From NCBI GenBank assembly GCA_964605645.1, contig CAZSDJ010000003.1, positions 1 through 61,849 of the forward strand: a DNA stretch of 61,849 nucleotides. The letters are read 5' to 3'. Every line of letters begins with the position of its first letter. Within the stretch, counting starts at the first letter, position 1. The notes beneath the pieces were generated by a model. The model ran no database searches, was not told the origin of the DNA, and was given only the letters and a program-made list of their open reading frames with translations. Origin of the DNA: PXAH01 sp964605645. GTDB lineage: Bacteria > Omnitrophota > Gorgyraeia > Duberdicusellales > 4484-171. This document shows, piece after piece, positions 40,439 through 49,284 of this stretch. The translations under genes were made by a program, and so were the position numbers.

Positions 40439-41437
40439 ATGAGCCAGAAAAAAGCTCTAGTTTGCGGAGCAGGAGGTTTTATCGGAGGATTTTTGGTCAA
40501 GAGGTTAAAAAAAGAAGGATATTGGGTCCGGGGCGTTGACCTAAAGCGCCACGAATTTGAAGAATCAAAAGCCGATGATTTCATTATTGGTGACCTGCGC
40601 GGCCAGCAGGTTTGTAAGAAAATTACCCAAGATGTGCAATTTGATGAATTGTATCAGTTAGCCGCTGATATGGGAGGAGCCGGATTTGTTTTTACCGGAG
40701 ATAATGATGCAGCAATTTTACATAATTCAGCCTCAATTAACTTGAACATGTTAGAACAGGCAAAAGAAACCGGTATAAAGAAAGTATTCTATTCTTCTTC
40801 AGCCTGTATTTATCCGGAATACAATCAAATGGAACCTGATAATCCCGGTTTGCCGGAAGATTGCGCTTACCCGGCTAATCCGGATTCAGAATACGGCTGG
40901 GAGAAACTGTTCGGTGAGCGCCTATATTTGGCCTATAACCGGAATTACGGCAGGGAAGTCCATATTGCAAGGTACCACAATATCTTTGGCCCTTTGGGGA
41001 CTTGGCAGGGGGGCAGAGAGAAGGCTCCGGCTGCTTTCTGCCGCAAGATTGCCCAGGCTAAAGACGGTGCAGAGATTAAGATGTGGGGTGACGGCAAACA
41101 AACCCGTTCTTTTCTCTATATTGACGCCTGCATAGAAGCTACCTGGAGGTTGATGCACTCTGATTTTACCGGCCCGGTAAACATAGGCTCCGATGAAAAG
41201 GTCAGCATAAATGGCTTAGCTTATATGATTGCCGGTATTGCCGGTAAAAAAATCAGCATAAAACATATAGAAGGCCCTTTGGGGGTAAGAGGCAGAAGTT
41301 CAGACAACAAATTAATTAAAGAGAAGCTGGGCTGGGCTCCTGATTATCCTCTAAAGGAAGGCTTAGAAAAAACCTACCCCTGGATTGCCGAAAGCACAGA
41401 CAACAAACTGGATAAGGGGTCAGGTCTCCACTCTTGA
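40439..41437 (+). CDS. GDP-mannose 3,5-epimerase-like NAD-dependent epimerase
   Basis: A 332-aa extended SDR. CGAGGFIGGFL at residues 9-19 binds NAD. LAADMGGAGFV, SSSACIYPEYNQ, YGWEK and GTWQGGREKAPAAF match plant and bacterial GDP-mannose 3,5-epimerase closely, including Cys123, Tyr152/Lys156 and Lys195. The likely product is GDP-L-galactose (or L-gulose) for the glycan. The final residues (DKGSGLHS) are encoded by the left end of the adjacent Y1 element, so the native C-terminus was replaced by the insertion; the loss looks short. Confidence 0.88.
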   Translation: MSQKKALVCGAGGFIGGFLVKRLKKEGYWVRGVDLKRHEFEESKADDFIIGDLRGQQVCKKITQDVQFDELYQLAADMGGAGFVFTGDNDAAILHNSASINLNMLEQAKETGIKKVFYSSSACIYPEYNQMEPDNPGLPEDCAYPANPDSEYGWEKLFGERLYLAYNRNYGREVHIARYHNIFGPLGTWQGGREKAPAAFCRKIAQAKDGAEIKMWGDGKQTRSFLYIDACIEATWRLMHSDFTGPVNIGSDEKVSINGLAYMIAGIAGKKISIKHIEGPLGVRGRSSDNKLIKEKLGWAPDYPLKEGLEKTYPWIAESTDNKLDKGSGLHS

Positions 41438-41560
41438 CAAATATTATCCCCATGATATTATTGTTTTATGGCTCGTCCGTTAAGTGGATAAGGGGTCAGG
41501 TCTCCACTCTTGACAAATATTATCCCCATGATATTATTGTTTTATGGCTCGTCCGTTAAG
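41409..41560 (+). repeat. 76-bp tandem duplication of the Y1 element left end
   Basis: 41409-41484 and 41485-41560 are direct perfect copies. They contain the terminus AAGGGGTCAGGTCTCCACTC, the promoter region and the first codons of the transposase (ATGGCTCGTCCGTTAAG). The outer copy is therefore a truncated transposase start. Confidence 0.93.
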
Positions 41561-42509
41561 AATAGAATATGAAAATGCTTTCTACCATGTAATCCAAAGG
41601 GGAACAGAAAGAAAAAATATCTTCTTACAAGATGCAGATAAAGATAGGTTTCTTTCTTATCTAGGCCAGGCATATCTTGGATATAAAGCGTTTATTCATA
41701 GCTATGTGATGATGGATAATCATTATCATTTAATTTTACAAACTCCCAAGGCTAATCTCAGTAAAATAATGCATTATCTTAATACCAGTTATGCCATATA
41801 CTTCAATAGCAAAAGAAAACGGGTAGGCCCTTTATATCAAGGCAGATATAAGGCCATACTAATCCAACAAGATGAGTATCTACATCATCTTTCCCGCTAT
41901 ATTCATCTGAATCCGGTTAGAGTAAAAAAAGTAAGGGATCCTATAAAATACCCCTGGAGTAGCTATAAATATTTTGTTTCAAAAGCATCACCGCCTCTTT
42001 GGCTGCAAACAGCATTTATTCTTTCTATGTTTGGTAAAACAGTTGTAAAGGCTAAAAAGCTTTATAAAGAATTCGTTTTGGGCGCAATCGGCAAGGAAAA
42101 AGATATCATTTCAAAAAACACAATAAAAGGATTTATTCTCGGCAACAGTGACTTTGCTGATAAGATAATAAAGAAATTTGTTATGAGCAAACAAGATCCA
42201 GAAATTCCCACTATAGATAAACTAAAGCGGGAAAAACAACTTCCTTTGGAGAAAATTAAAACACTTGTAGAAAAAAATACAGCAGATAACAGGAGGCTGA
42301 AAAGGAGAATTATCTTCTACCTGGCCCGTAAATATACCCAACAAACCTTAAAAGATATAGCTGTTTTTTGTGGTAAAATAAAAGATACAGGAGTAAGTCA
42401 GGCATTTCGAAGAGTAGAAGAGGCCAGAAAAAAAGATAAAAAGCTTGATAAGCTTTTAGCGAAACTAGAAAAAAAAGTTAAAAGTGCAGAGTGGAGACCT
42501 GACCCCTAA
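41544..42509 (+). CDS. Y1 (HUH) transposase, long class with DnaA-like C-terminal HTH
   Basis: A 321-aa close relative of the protein at 34048. It begins MARPLRIEYENAFYHVIQRG. The HUH motif is in DNHYHLILQTP, the Tyr region is TSYAIYFN, and the C-terminus has RKYTQQTLKDIAVFCGKI. The ends AGGGGTCAGGTCTCCACTC and GAGTGGAGACCTGACCCCT are inverted repeats. Both ends are tandemly duplicated. The gene is intact, and two solo right ends of the same family lie 2-3 kb upstream. Confidence 0.93.
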   Translation: MARPLRIEYENAFYHVIQRGTERKNIFLQDADKDRFLSYLGQAYLGYKAFIHSYVMMDNHYHLILQTPKANLSKIMHYLNTSYAIYFNSKRKRVGPLYQGRYKAILIQQDEYLHHLSRYIHLNPVRVKKVRDPIKYPWSSYKYFVSKASPPLWLQTAFILSMFGKTVVKAKKLYKEFVLGAIGKEKDIISKNTIKGFILGNSDFADKIIKKFVMSKQDPEIPTIDKLKREKQLPLEKIKTLVEKNTADNRRLKRRIIFYLARKYTQQTLKDIAVFCGKIKDTGVSQAFRRVEEARKKDKKLDKLLAKLEKKVKSAEWRPDP

Positions 42510-42537
42510 AGGCAGAGTGGAGACCTGACCCCTAAAG
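42486..42537 (+). repeat. 26-bp tandem duplication of the Y1 element right end
   Basis: 42486-42511 and 42512-42537 are identical direct copies of the terminus (GCAGAGTGGAGACCTGACCC...). Only the terminal repeat is duplicated, not the gene. Confidence 0.93.
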
Positions 42538-42544
42538 GGGGACT

Positions 42545-43228
42545 ATGCATAATTATTACGAGCTTTACAACAAGCTAAAACCCAAGTATTTTTTGGATAG
42601 AATTTTGGCTTATCCTGTTTTTTTTCTGATTTCGCCTTTGATTTTATTAGGTGCCTGGGCGGTAAAGGCAGACAGCTGGTTTAATTCCAAAGATCAGGGT
42701 TCAGTTTTTTATTGGGAACCCAGAGTTTCAGCCGGCAGGATATTTAAAATTATTAAATTCAGGACAGTAACCCAAGAAATTGTAGAGTGGGTAAAAAAAG
42801 CACCCGGGCAAAGGAGCATAACTGCTGCCGGGCCAAAAACTATTGCAGGAAGGCTTATTCTTAAAATGTATCTGGATGAACTGCCGCAAATTATAAATAT
42901 TATAAAAGGCGATATGTCTTTTGTCGGGCCCAGGCCCCATATCTATAAGCAGCACAAACAGGAAATCAATGCCGGCTTAATTTATCGTAATTTTATAAAG
43001 GCGGGTTTTTTTGGTGTGCCGCAGGCCTGCAAAAGGCATCCTCGCTACCGGAAGATGATGGAAGAGATGGCAAAAACCCACGAACCCAATATAGAACTGC
43101 TCAATAGTTTAGACGGCTTATATATTAAAAAGTGTTTTGCTGAGAGTGCCGGCAAATTAATATTATTTGATTTGTGGATAATTGCCCGCTGCACCATAGT
43201 TGTGTTGCGCGGGGGAGCAGAATTATGA
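42545..43228 (+). CDS. bacterial sugar transferase (polyprenyl-phosphate sugar-1-phosphate transferase)
   Basis: A 227-aa member of PF02397, the enzymes that start glycan assembly on undecaprenyl phosphate. A hydrophobic stretch YPVFFLISPLILLGAWAV is at about residues 23-40. The catalytic core includes KIIKFRT, YLDELPQIINIIKGDMSFVG and PRP. It probably anchors at the cytoplasmic face of the inner membrane. The spacing between core motifs is shorter than in typical WbaP/PglC enzymes. It is translationally coupled to the ABC exporter by ATGA. Confidence 0.86.
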   Translation: MHNYYELYNKLKPKYFLDRILAYPVFFLISPLILLGAWAVKADSWFNSKDQGSVFYWEPRVSAGRIFKIIKFRTVTQEIVEWVKKAPGQRSITAAGPKTIAGRLILKMYLDELPQIINIIKGDMSFVGPRPHIYKQHKQEINAGLIYRNFIKAGFFGVPQACKRHPRYRKMMEEMAKTHEPNIELLNSLDGLYIKKCFAESAGKLILFDLWIIARCTIVVLRGGAEL

Positions 43229-45060
43229 GAAACAAAATATCGCAATTTAAAAATAAACTAGATACGTTAGGTAATTTTTTCAAAGTAATGCAGGTTAAAC
43301 CTCATCATTTGATAATTCCTATGGCGCTTTCTTTTTTAGCTGTTACCTCAGGCGGCATAGGGCTGGGGCTTCTTGTTCCCTTAGCCAAAGGGGTTGTATC
43401 CGGTGATTATTCCTTTATCAATAATATCCCGCTGCTTAGCCGGGTGGTAAGTTTTGTCCAGAAGCCAGATTGGGATTTTCTTACTACCAACCGGGCTATG
43501 TTTTTATTTTTAGCGGTGTTGATTTTTCTGGCCACTATTTTTAAATACGGGCTTCAGTACCTATCCGGGGTTGTTTCTGCCTATTGGAACGGCAAGTTTT
43601 CTCAAAGAATAAATGTTTTTGTGTTTAGAAGGTTCTTAAGCTTTGGCAAAGCATACTTTGACCGCAAAGGCCAGGGCTATGTACTGTCGGTTGTAGATTA
43701 TTCACAGGAAATCCTGCGCCTGCTTAATTTCGCCAGAGATTTTATTTCTAATTTTCTTGATATTGTAATCCATTTTGTAATTTTATTGATTATATCTTGG
43801 CGGTTAACTATATTTTTGATTTTACTTGCGCCAATACTGCATTTTTTACTTCGAAAAATTATTGGTTTGATTTCGTATTTATCCAGAAAAACTACCCGGC
43901 AAGAGATATCACTGAAGCGGCAGATTATAAATATACTTTCCTGTATGCCTTTGATAAAAGCATACTCTAAAGAAGGCAAAATGGGCAGGGTATATGAAAA
44001 CTCTACAGAAAAATTAAGAAGGTTAATTTTCAGAAGGGCGAAAGTATCAAATTTAATCGGCCCTGTTCAGGGTACCATAGTATTAACTTCTATTTTATTT
44101 TTGGTTGCTGTTGTGGCATTCATATTAGCTAGAGATAAATCTGCTGATTTGGCAGCTTTTGCTGTATTTTTCTACATAGCCAGAGATATGTTCCCTAAGT
44201 TTGAAATTTTTAGCCGGGCCAGAGAAAAAATAGCTGTTTTAAAACCTCCCCTAAAAGAAGTGCATAAAGTTTTCTCAAGCCACGGCAAAGGTATGGTGGG
44301 CCAAGGGGATAGGGAGTTTACCGGTTTAAATAATTCTATAGAGCTAAACAACCTCTCTTTTTCCTATAATTCTGATATGATGGTTTTAAGGAATATCAGT
44401 ACTGCTTTTAAAAAGGGCCAGATGACTGCTATAGTAGGGCCGACCGGAGCCGGTAAAACCACCTTGGTTAATCTCTTAATCCGTTTTTACGATTGCCCCT
44501 CCGGTTCCATAAAAATAGACGGAATAGATATCAGGGAGTTTACCGTAGACTCTCTGAGGAAACATATTTCAGTGGTTACCCAGGATGATTTTCTGTTTAA
44601 TGACACCTTAAGGAATAATATTATTTTTGCCTGCGATTGTGAGCCTTCGGAAGAGAAGCTGATAAATGTTTTAAAGCAAACCTGCCTGTACGATTTTGTT
44701 ACCAGCCTGCCCCAGGGGATTGAAACTCAGATAGGAGACAGGGGGGTTAAATTATCCGGGGGGCAGAAGCAAAGAATTTCGATTGCCCGGGCGCTTCTGA
44801 GAGAAACAGAAGTATTGATTTTAGATGAGGCGACCAGTTCCCTAGATACTACCACAGAAAGGCTTATCCAAAGATCCATTGAAGAAGCAGTAAAGGGCAG
44901 GACTACCATTGTTATTGCCCACCGGCTTTCTACCATAAAAAATGCTGATAAGATTATAGTTATAGAAGACGGCAGCCTCAAGGAAGAAGGTTCTTTGGGT
45001 ATGCTTTTGGAGAAAAAAGGAAAGTTTTATCAGTACTGGCAGCAGCAGAAATTTTTCTAA
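43225..45060 (+). CDS. ABC transporter ATP-binding/permease protein (MsbA-like)
   Basis: A 611-aa half-transporter. Residues about 20-330 contain membrane helices (LIIPMALSFLAVTSGGIGLG and others). The nucleotide-binding domain has Walker A GPTGAGKTT, signature LSGGQKQRISIARALL, Walker B VLILDEATS and an H-loop (IVIAHRLST). The start at 43225 overlaps the previous stop. Such exporters flip lipid-linked glycans or export modified lipids. Its position suggests a role in the same polysaccharide pathway. Confidence 0.92.
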   Translation: MRNKISQFKNKLDTLGNFFKVMQVKPHHLIIPMALSFLAVTSGGIGLGLLVPLAKGVVSGDYSFINNIPLLSRVVSFVQKPDWDFLTTNRAMFLFLAVLIFLATIFKYGLQYLSGVVSAYWNGKFSQRINVFVFRRFLSFGKAYFDRKGQGYVLSVVDYSQEILRLLNFARDFISNFLDIVIHFVILLIISWRLTIFLILLAPILHFLLRKIIGLISYLSRKTTRQEISLKRQIINILSCMPLIKAYSKEGKMGRVYENSTEKLRRLIFRRAKVSNLIGPVQGTIVLTSILFLVAVVAFILARDKSADLAAFAVFFYIARDMFPKFEIFSRAREKIAVLKPPLKEVHKVFSSHGKGMVGQGDREFTGLNNSIELNNLSFSYNSDMMVLRNISTAFKKGQMTAIVGPTGAGKTTLVNLLIRFYDCPSGSIKIDGIDIREFTVDSLRKHISVVTQDDFLFNDTLRNNIIFACDCEPSEEKLINVLKQTCLYDFVTSLPQGIETQIGDRGVKLSGGQKQRISIARALLRETEVLILDEATSSLDTTTERLIQRSIEEAVKGRTTIVIAHRLSTIKNADKIIVIEDGSLKEEGSLGMLLEKKGKFYQYWQQQKFF

Positions 45061-45085
45061 TTTCTAGATAAATTGTTTTCTTTTC

Positions 45086-46048
45086 ATGGATAATGAAATT
45101 CAAGATAATCCGCTAGTTTCAATTATAATTCCCAACTATAATTATCAGGATTGGGTAGGAGAAGCGATTAAAAGCTGCCTAAACCAGACTTACAAAAATA
45201 TAGAAATTATTGTAATTGATGATTGTTCTGCTGATGACAGCAGGAAATCTATTGGAAAATTACAAAAAGTAAATTCAGGCATTATTAAATTCTTTACTAC
45301 TCCGCATCAAAGCGGAGCAACATGTGCCAGGAATTTAGGCGTTGAGAAGAGCAAAGGGGGTTATTTTCTTTTTTTGGATGCTGACGACCTTCTTTTACCG
45401 AATGCGGTTATGTCTTTATTGAATACTATTAAAAAGAACAATACAGATGCTGCAGTAGGAGGATGGATTAATTTCTGTCAGGGCTCAGGCCGATGCGAGT
45501 ACGTGAATAACGAACCCTTCTTTCCCGATGATCTATTAGCCAGTTTAATTAAACGGCCTATAGTTGGGCCGGCAGTATTAGTTAAAAGAAATAAAAGAAG
45601 ATGGAACGAAAATCTTTATGTGAGTCAACTTTTTGATTATTTTTTCTGGCTTTTTGGACAAGATTATTCTATAAGCTATATTAACCAGGCTGTGGCCAAG
45701 ATAAGGCAACATTCAATGCCCCACCGAGTTACAGTAAAACATGAACATTATTGGCCGCCCGACAGGCTAAAATTAATTACCGAGTATAAAAATTTCCTAA
45801 AACAAAAAGGAAATTTGAATTTCAAAAGGGAAGCGGCATTGGATGAAAAAATTATTTCTTTGGTTTATTTGGCTAAAAGGCGTCAGGTATCGGGCTGCAA
45901 AAAGTATTTAGATTATGTAAATATTAAAAAATTACCAGATTATTTTTGGTATAAATTTTGGGGCTTATCCGGATTTATCTATCATCTTGGGCCAAAATTG
46001 GGATTGAATCTTTTTTACTTTGCTAATAAATTATTAGGAAGAGTTTAA
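45086..46048 (+). CDS. glycosyltransferase family 2
   Basis: A 320-aa protein. The GT-A nucleotide-sugar motifs are clear: SIIIPNYNYQDWVGEAIKSC, IVIDDCSADDS and FLFLDADDLLLPNA (about residues 95-108). The C-terminal region has several aromatic residues but no clear transmembrane helix. It directly abuts the pyruvyl transferase-like gene. Donor and acceptor unknown. Confidence 0.9.
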   Translation: MDNEIQDNPLVSIIIPNYNYQDWVGEAIKSCLNQTYKNIEIIVIDDCSADDSRKSIGKLQKVNSGIIKFFTTPHQSGATCARNLGVEKSKGGYFLFLDADDLLLPNAVMSLLNTIKKNNTDAAVGGWINFCQGSGRCEYVNNEPFFPDDLLASLIKRPIVGPAVLVKRNKRRWNENLYVSQLFDYFFWLFGQDYSISYINQAVAKIRQHSMPHRVTVKHEHYWPPDRLKLITEYKNFLKQKGNLNFKREAALDEKIISLVYLAKRRQVSGCKKYLDYVNIKKLPDYFWYKFWGLSGFIYHLGPKLGLNLFYFANKLLGRV

Positions 46049-47287
46049 ATGGATAAAATATTGATAATCGGTTCTTATAATGGACAGGAATCTTTCGGGG
46101 ATAAATGCTTGTTGTCATCTGTAGCTAGTAATTTACGATATTTTTTCGGTCAAAAGGTAGAGTTGGTGTCTCATATCCACGATCAATCCAGATTAGATAA
46201 AACTAAGTTTTCCGATATTATTTTTCATCAAGGGCTATCTTGTCTTTATTGGCGCTGGCATAATAAATTACGCTATTTAAAAATTCCGCTATTATTGCAT
46301 AATTTTATCTACTTTTTTTTATTCCCTATTTTCTTTATAGTTGCAAAAACGATATCTTCTTCCCTAAATATTATCACAAAAGATATAAAAGACTCATCTT
46401 TTTTATATTTTTATGGCGGTACCCAGCTATCCTCTCCCTGGTTTTACTTTAATTTTTTACCCCTTTTTTATAGTTTGTTTATATGCCGCATATATAAAAT
46501 ACCTGTTTTTTTTGGGCCGCAGCAGTACGGCCCACAAACCAAACAACAGAGGTTGTTATTTCGCCTAATGCTAAATTTTTTGGTAACTGATATGCGGGCA
46601 AGAAATCAAAATTGCCTTAAATTGGCAGAAGTAACCCCGGCTGAATTAGCCTACGATGAAGCCTTTAGCTGTCAGAATTTTTATCCTAACCCGAATAAAG
46701 GCAAAAAGCAGAAAAGCTATATTATGGTTAATATTAGGGAAGTAGATTTTACAAACCAGAATACCAACTTTAATAAAAAATATAAAATATTTTCAGATTT
46801 TTTATTTTCTTTGCAGCAGCAAACAAACCTGCCTTTTAAATTATTTCAAATGAGCGGTATTGGGTTTTGTGATGATACCAAATTTTTCAAATACCTACAG
46901 CAAAATTTTAATAAACATTTAGATATAAAAATATTACCTTTTTTTAAAACAGGAAAAGAATTATTAACTATTATGAATGCAGCCTACGGGACAGTATCTA
47001 TGTCTTTTCACGGTTGCCTTTTTTCTCTGATTGCCGGTGCAGCCCCGGTACCAGTGATATCCGGTGAGTATTATAAGTATAAGTATTCGGATTTTCAAAA
47101 GTATACGGGAGGCCAAAGCATTCCATTTCTTTATTTAGGGGATTTTTCGAGTGTGGGGGAAGAAGCAGGCAGGGTTTGTTATTATTTCAAAAATTATTCA
47201 TCTTTTTTAACCAAAAAGGCAAGGCAAGAGGCAGAGAAGTTATCGGATAAATGGTACAATTCCATAAAAAGAAGGATAAATAAGTAG
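46049..47287 (+). CDS. polysaccharide pyruvyl transferase family protein
   Basis: A 412-aa protein starting MDKILIIGSYNGQESFGDKC. FFGPQQYGPQ and MSFHGCLFSLIAGAAPVPVI match PF04230, which adds pyruvyl ketals from phosphoenolpyruvate to glycans or has related CsaB-like roles. It starts on the base after the previous stop codon. The membrane-like hydrophobic region near residues 80-120 is unusual but present in some members. Confidence 0.82.
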   Translation: MDKILIIGSYNGQESFGDKCLLSSVASNLRYFFGQKVELVSHIHDQSRLDKTKFSDIIFHQGLSCLYWRWHNKLRYLKIPLLLHNFIYFFLFPIFFIVAKTISSSLNIITKDIKDSSFLYFYGGTQLSSPWFYFNFLPLFYSLFICRIYKIPVFFGPQQYGPQTKQQRLLFRLMLNFLVTDMRARNQNCLKLAEVTPAELAYDEAFSCQNFYPNPNKGKKQKSYIMVNIREVDFTNQNTNFNKKYKIFSDFLFSLQQQTNLPFKLFQMSGIGFCDDTKFFKYLQQNFNKHLDIKILPFFKTGKELLTIMNAAYGTVSMSFHGCLFSLIAGAAPVPVISGEYYKYKYSDFQKYTGGQSIPFLYLGDFSSVGEEAGRVCYYFKNYSSFLTKKARQEAEKLSDKWYNSIKRRINK

Positions 47288-47300
47288 TTTGGAGATTTGA

Positions 47301-48236
47301 TTGATTATATCAGTTGTTATCCCATGTTCTAATTCAGAAAAGTGGATAAAAAATACGCTTGAGAGTGTGGTTGAACAGCAAGTTGAGGGAGAGGTTGTTG
47401 TTGTAGATGACGGGTCAACAGATAGTTCAGCAAAGATTATCCAAGAAAAATTCCCCTTTGTTAAATTAATAAGGACAAAAAACCAGGGAGCGGCAAAAGC
47501 AAGAAATACCGGCATAGAAGAGTCAAAGGGAGAGTTTATCCAGTTTTTAGATGCCGATGACCTTCTGGCAAAAGGCAAAATTAAAAAACAGCTAAAACTA
47601 CTTAAACAATCCGAAGCTGATGTTGCTTATGGTAATTGGCAAAGGCTGGTAAAGGATAAAAACAGCAGTTTTAAAAAAGGAGAAAAAGTTCAAAGGAAGC
47701 TAAAAAATCCGGAAGTTGATTTATTTACTCAATTTTGGTGCCCGCCGGCAGTGTATTTATTCAGGCGTTCTATAGTAGAGAAGGCCGGCGGTTTTAAAGA
47801 AAGATTCCCGGTTATCCAGGATGCAAGATTTGTTTTGGATTGTGCCCTGGCAGGAGCAAAATTTATCTATTGCCCGCAGGCAATGGCTTATTATCGGCAG
47901 CATAACCTGAATTCTTTATCTAAAAAAAGCTGGTTTGCTTTTCACCGGGACATCTATAATAATGCGAAAGAGATAAAGCAAATCTGGCAAAAAGAGGGCG
48001 GTATAACCAAAGAGCGCAACGATGCTTTGTTAACTGTTTACGGGTATCTGGGCCGGGCAGCTTTTAAGAAAAATATGAAAATGTTTAATTTTGCCCTTAG
48101 GGAGCTAGAAAGCCTTAATCATCGGTATATTCCTAAACGGCCAAAACATTTAAAGCTAGTTTCGCAGCTGGTAGGCTATAAAAATGCAGAATATATTGCC
48201 TGGTGGTACCGAAAGCTGAGGAAAATCAGATGCTAG
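47301..48236 (+). CDS. glycosyltransferase family 2
   Basis: A 311-aa GT2 starting at TTG 47301 with a GGAGA Shine-Dalgarno 6 bp before. IISVVIPCSNSEKWIKNTL, VVVDDGSTDSSA, AAKARNTGIEESKGEF and FLDADDLL give a complete GT-A catalytic core. No membrane helix. It overlaps the next GT gene by 7 bp. Confidence 0.9.
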   Translation: MIISVVIPCSNSEKWIKNTLESVVEQQVEGEVVVVDDGSTDSSAKIIQEKFPFVKLIRTKNQGAAKARNTGIEESKGEFIQFLDADDLLAKGKIKKQLKLLKQSEADVAYGNWQRLVKDKNSSFKKGEKVQRKLKNPEVDLFTQFWCPPAVYLFRRSIVEKAGGFKERFPVIQDARFVLDCALAGAKFIYCPQAMAYYRQHNLNSLSKKSWFAFHRDIYNNAKEIKQIWQKEGGITKERNDALLTVYGYLGRAAFKKNMKMFNFALRELESLNHRYIPKRPKHLKLVSQLVGYKNAEYIAWWYRKLRKIRC

Positions 48237-49165
48237 CTTCAATTATTATATCTACCCTAAATAGAGAACAAGAAATCAATGAACTTTTATTTCATTTTTT
48301 AAATAATGAAAATTATAGGCCGTTTGAAATTATAGTCATTGATCAAAGCAGTAAAATTAATGCGAATATATCAAAAATAAAAAAGAGATTTAGTTTAAAG
48401 AAAATACACCTTGCATACTTAATCAAAAAATTTAAAAACCAATATGCAGCTATCAATTATGGCGTTAAATTGTCTCAGGGAGAAATCGTTGTATTTATAG
48501 ATGATGATGTAAAACCAAAAAGCGGTTTTCTTAAAAGCCATATTTTACCATATTCTAACCCCCAAATAATTGCGGTTACCGGCCCTATTCTTAATCCCGG
48601 GCAATCCTTAGTTAGCAGGAATAGTTTTAGCAAAGAAAAGTATGAAAAAATAATTGACGAGAGGAAATTAGCCAGAAACGCTGGTTTTATACATTTTCCC
48701 AAGTGGGCGCCTGGCGGCAATTTATCTTTCCGGAAAGAATTTTTTAAGTCTATTGGCGGTTATAATGAAAACTTCTACGGCGGAGTTGCCGTAGGTTCTG
48801 ATTCTGAAATTTGGGTAAGGGCAAAGAAAGCAGGAGGGTTACTGTATTATTCTCCCCGGGCTGCTTTAATTCATAAGAGCACACCTTATGGCGGGTGCAG
48901 GGATATTGCCAGCGAGAAAGAACGTTCTTTTAAAATAGCCTATAACCGGAATTATTTATTTTATAAATGGGGAGAGGGAAACAGTTATAAAAGGTACAAA
49001 GGAATGGGGGAGGTTTTCCGGAGATTAATATTGAATAAGAAAGCAATAGCTAAGGGGCCGCTTTATCTAATCACAAATTCATTTGAGTTTTTCAAAGGTA
49101 TTCTAAAGTGCAATTTTGATCATATCTATAAAAAGAGCAAACAAATAAAATATCCAAAATTTTAA
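48230..49165 (+). CDS. glycosyltransferase family 2
   Basis: A 311-aa GT2 beginning MLASIIISTLNREQEINELL, with IVIDQSSKI, VVFIDDDVKPKSGF and PGGNLSFRKEFFKSIGGY. The ATG at 48230 overlaps the previous stop, and a GTG at 48203 would only lengthen the overlap. The following 119 bp (49166-49284) contain a short open frame reading YEAGFIQTQ... of unknown origin, possibly debris. Confidence 0.88.
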   Translation: MLASIIISTLNREQEINELLFHFLNNENYRPFEIIVIDQSSKINANISKIKKRFSLKKIHLAYLIKKFKNQYAAINYGVKLSQGEIVVFIDDDVKPKSGFLKSHILPYSNPQIIAVTGPILNPGQSLVSRNSFSKEKYEKIIDERKLARNAGFIHFPKWAPGGNLSFRKEFFKSIGGYNENFYGGVAVGSDSEIWVRAKKAGGLLYYSPRAALIHKSTPYGGCRDIASEKERSFKIAYNRNYLFYKWGEGNSYKRYKGMGEVFRRLILNKKAIAKGPLYLITNSFEFFKGILKCNFDHIYKKSKQIKYPKF

Positions 49166-49284
49166 TCCTATGAGGCCGGTTTTATCCAAACTCAGAAAAA
49201 TGGGCAGGCCGGCGTTGATAAAAGCAGATACAAGATATATTCTTTAAGAGTTGCCGATAGAGTTAAAATTTACAGCCAACAATT

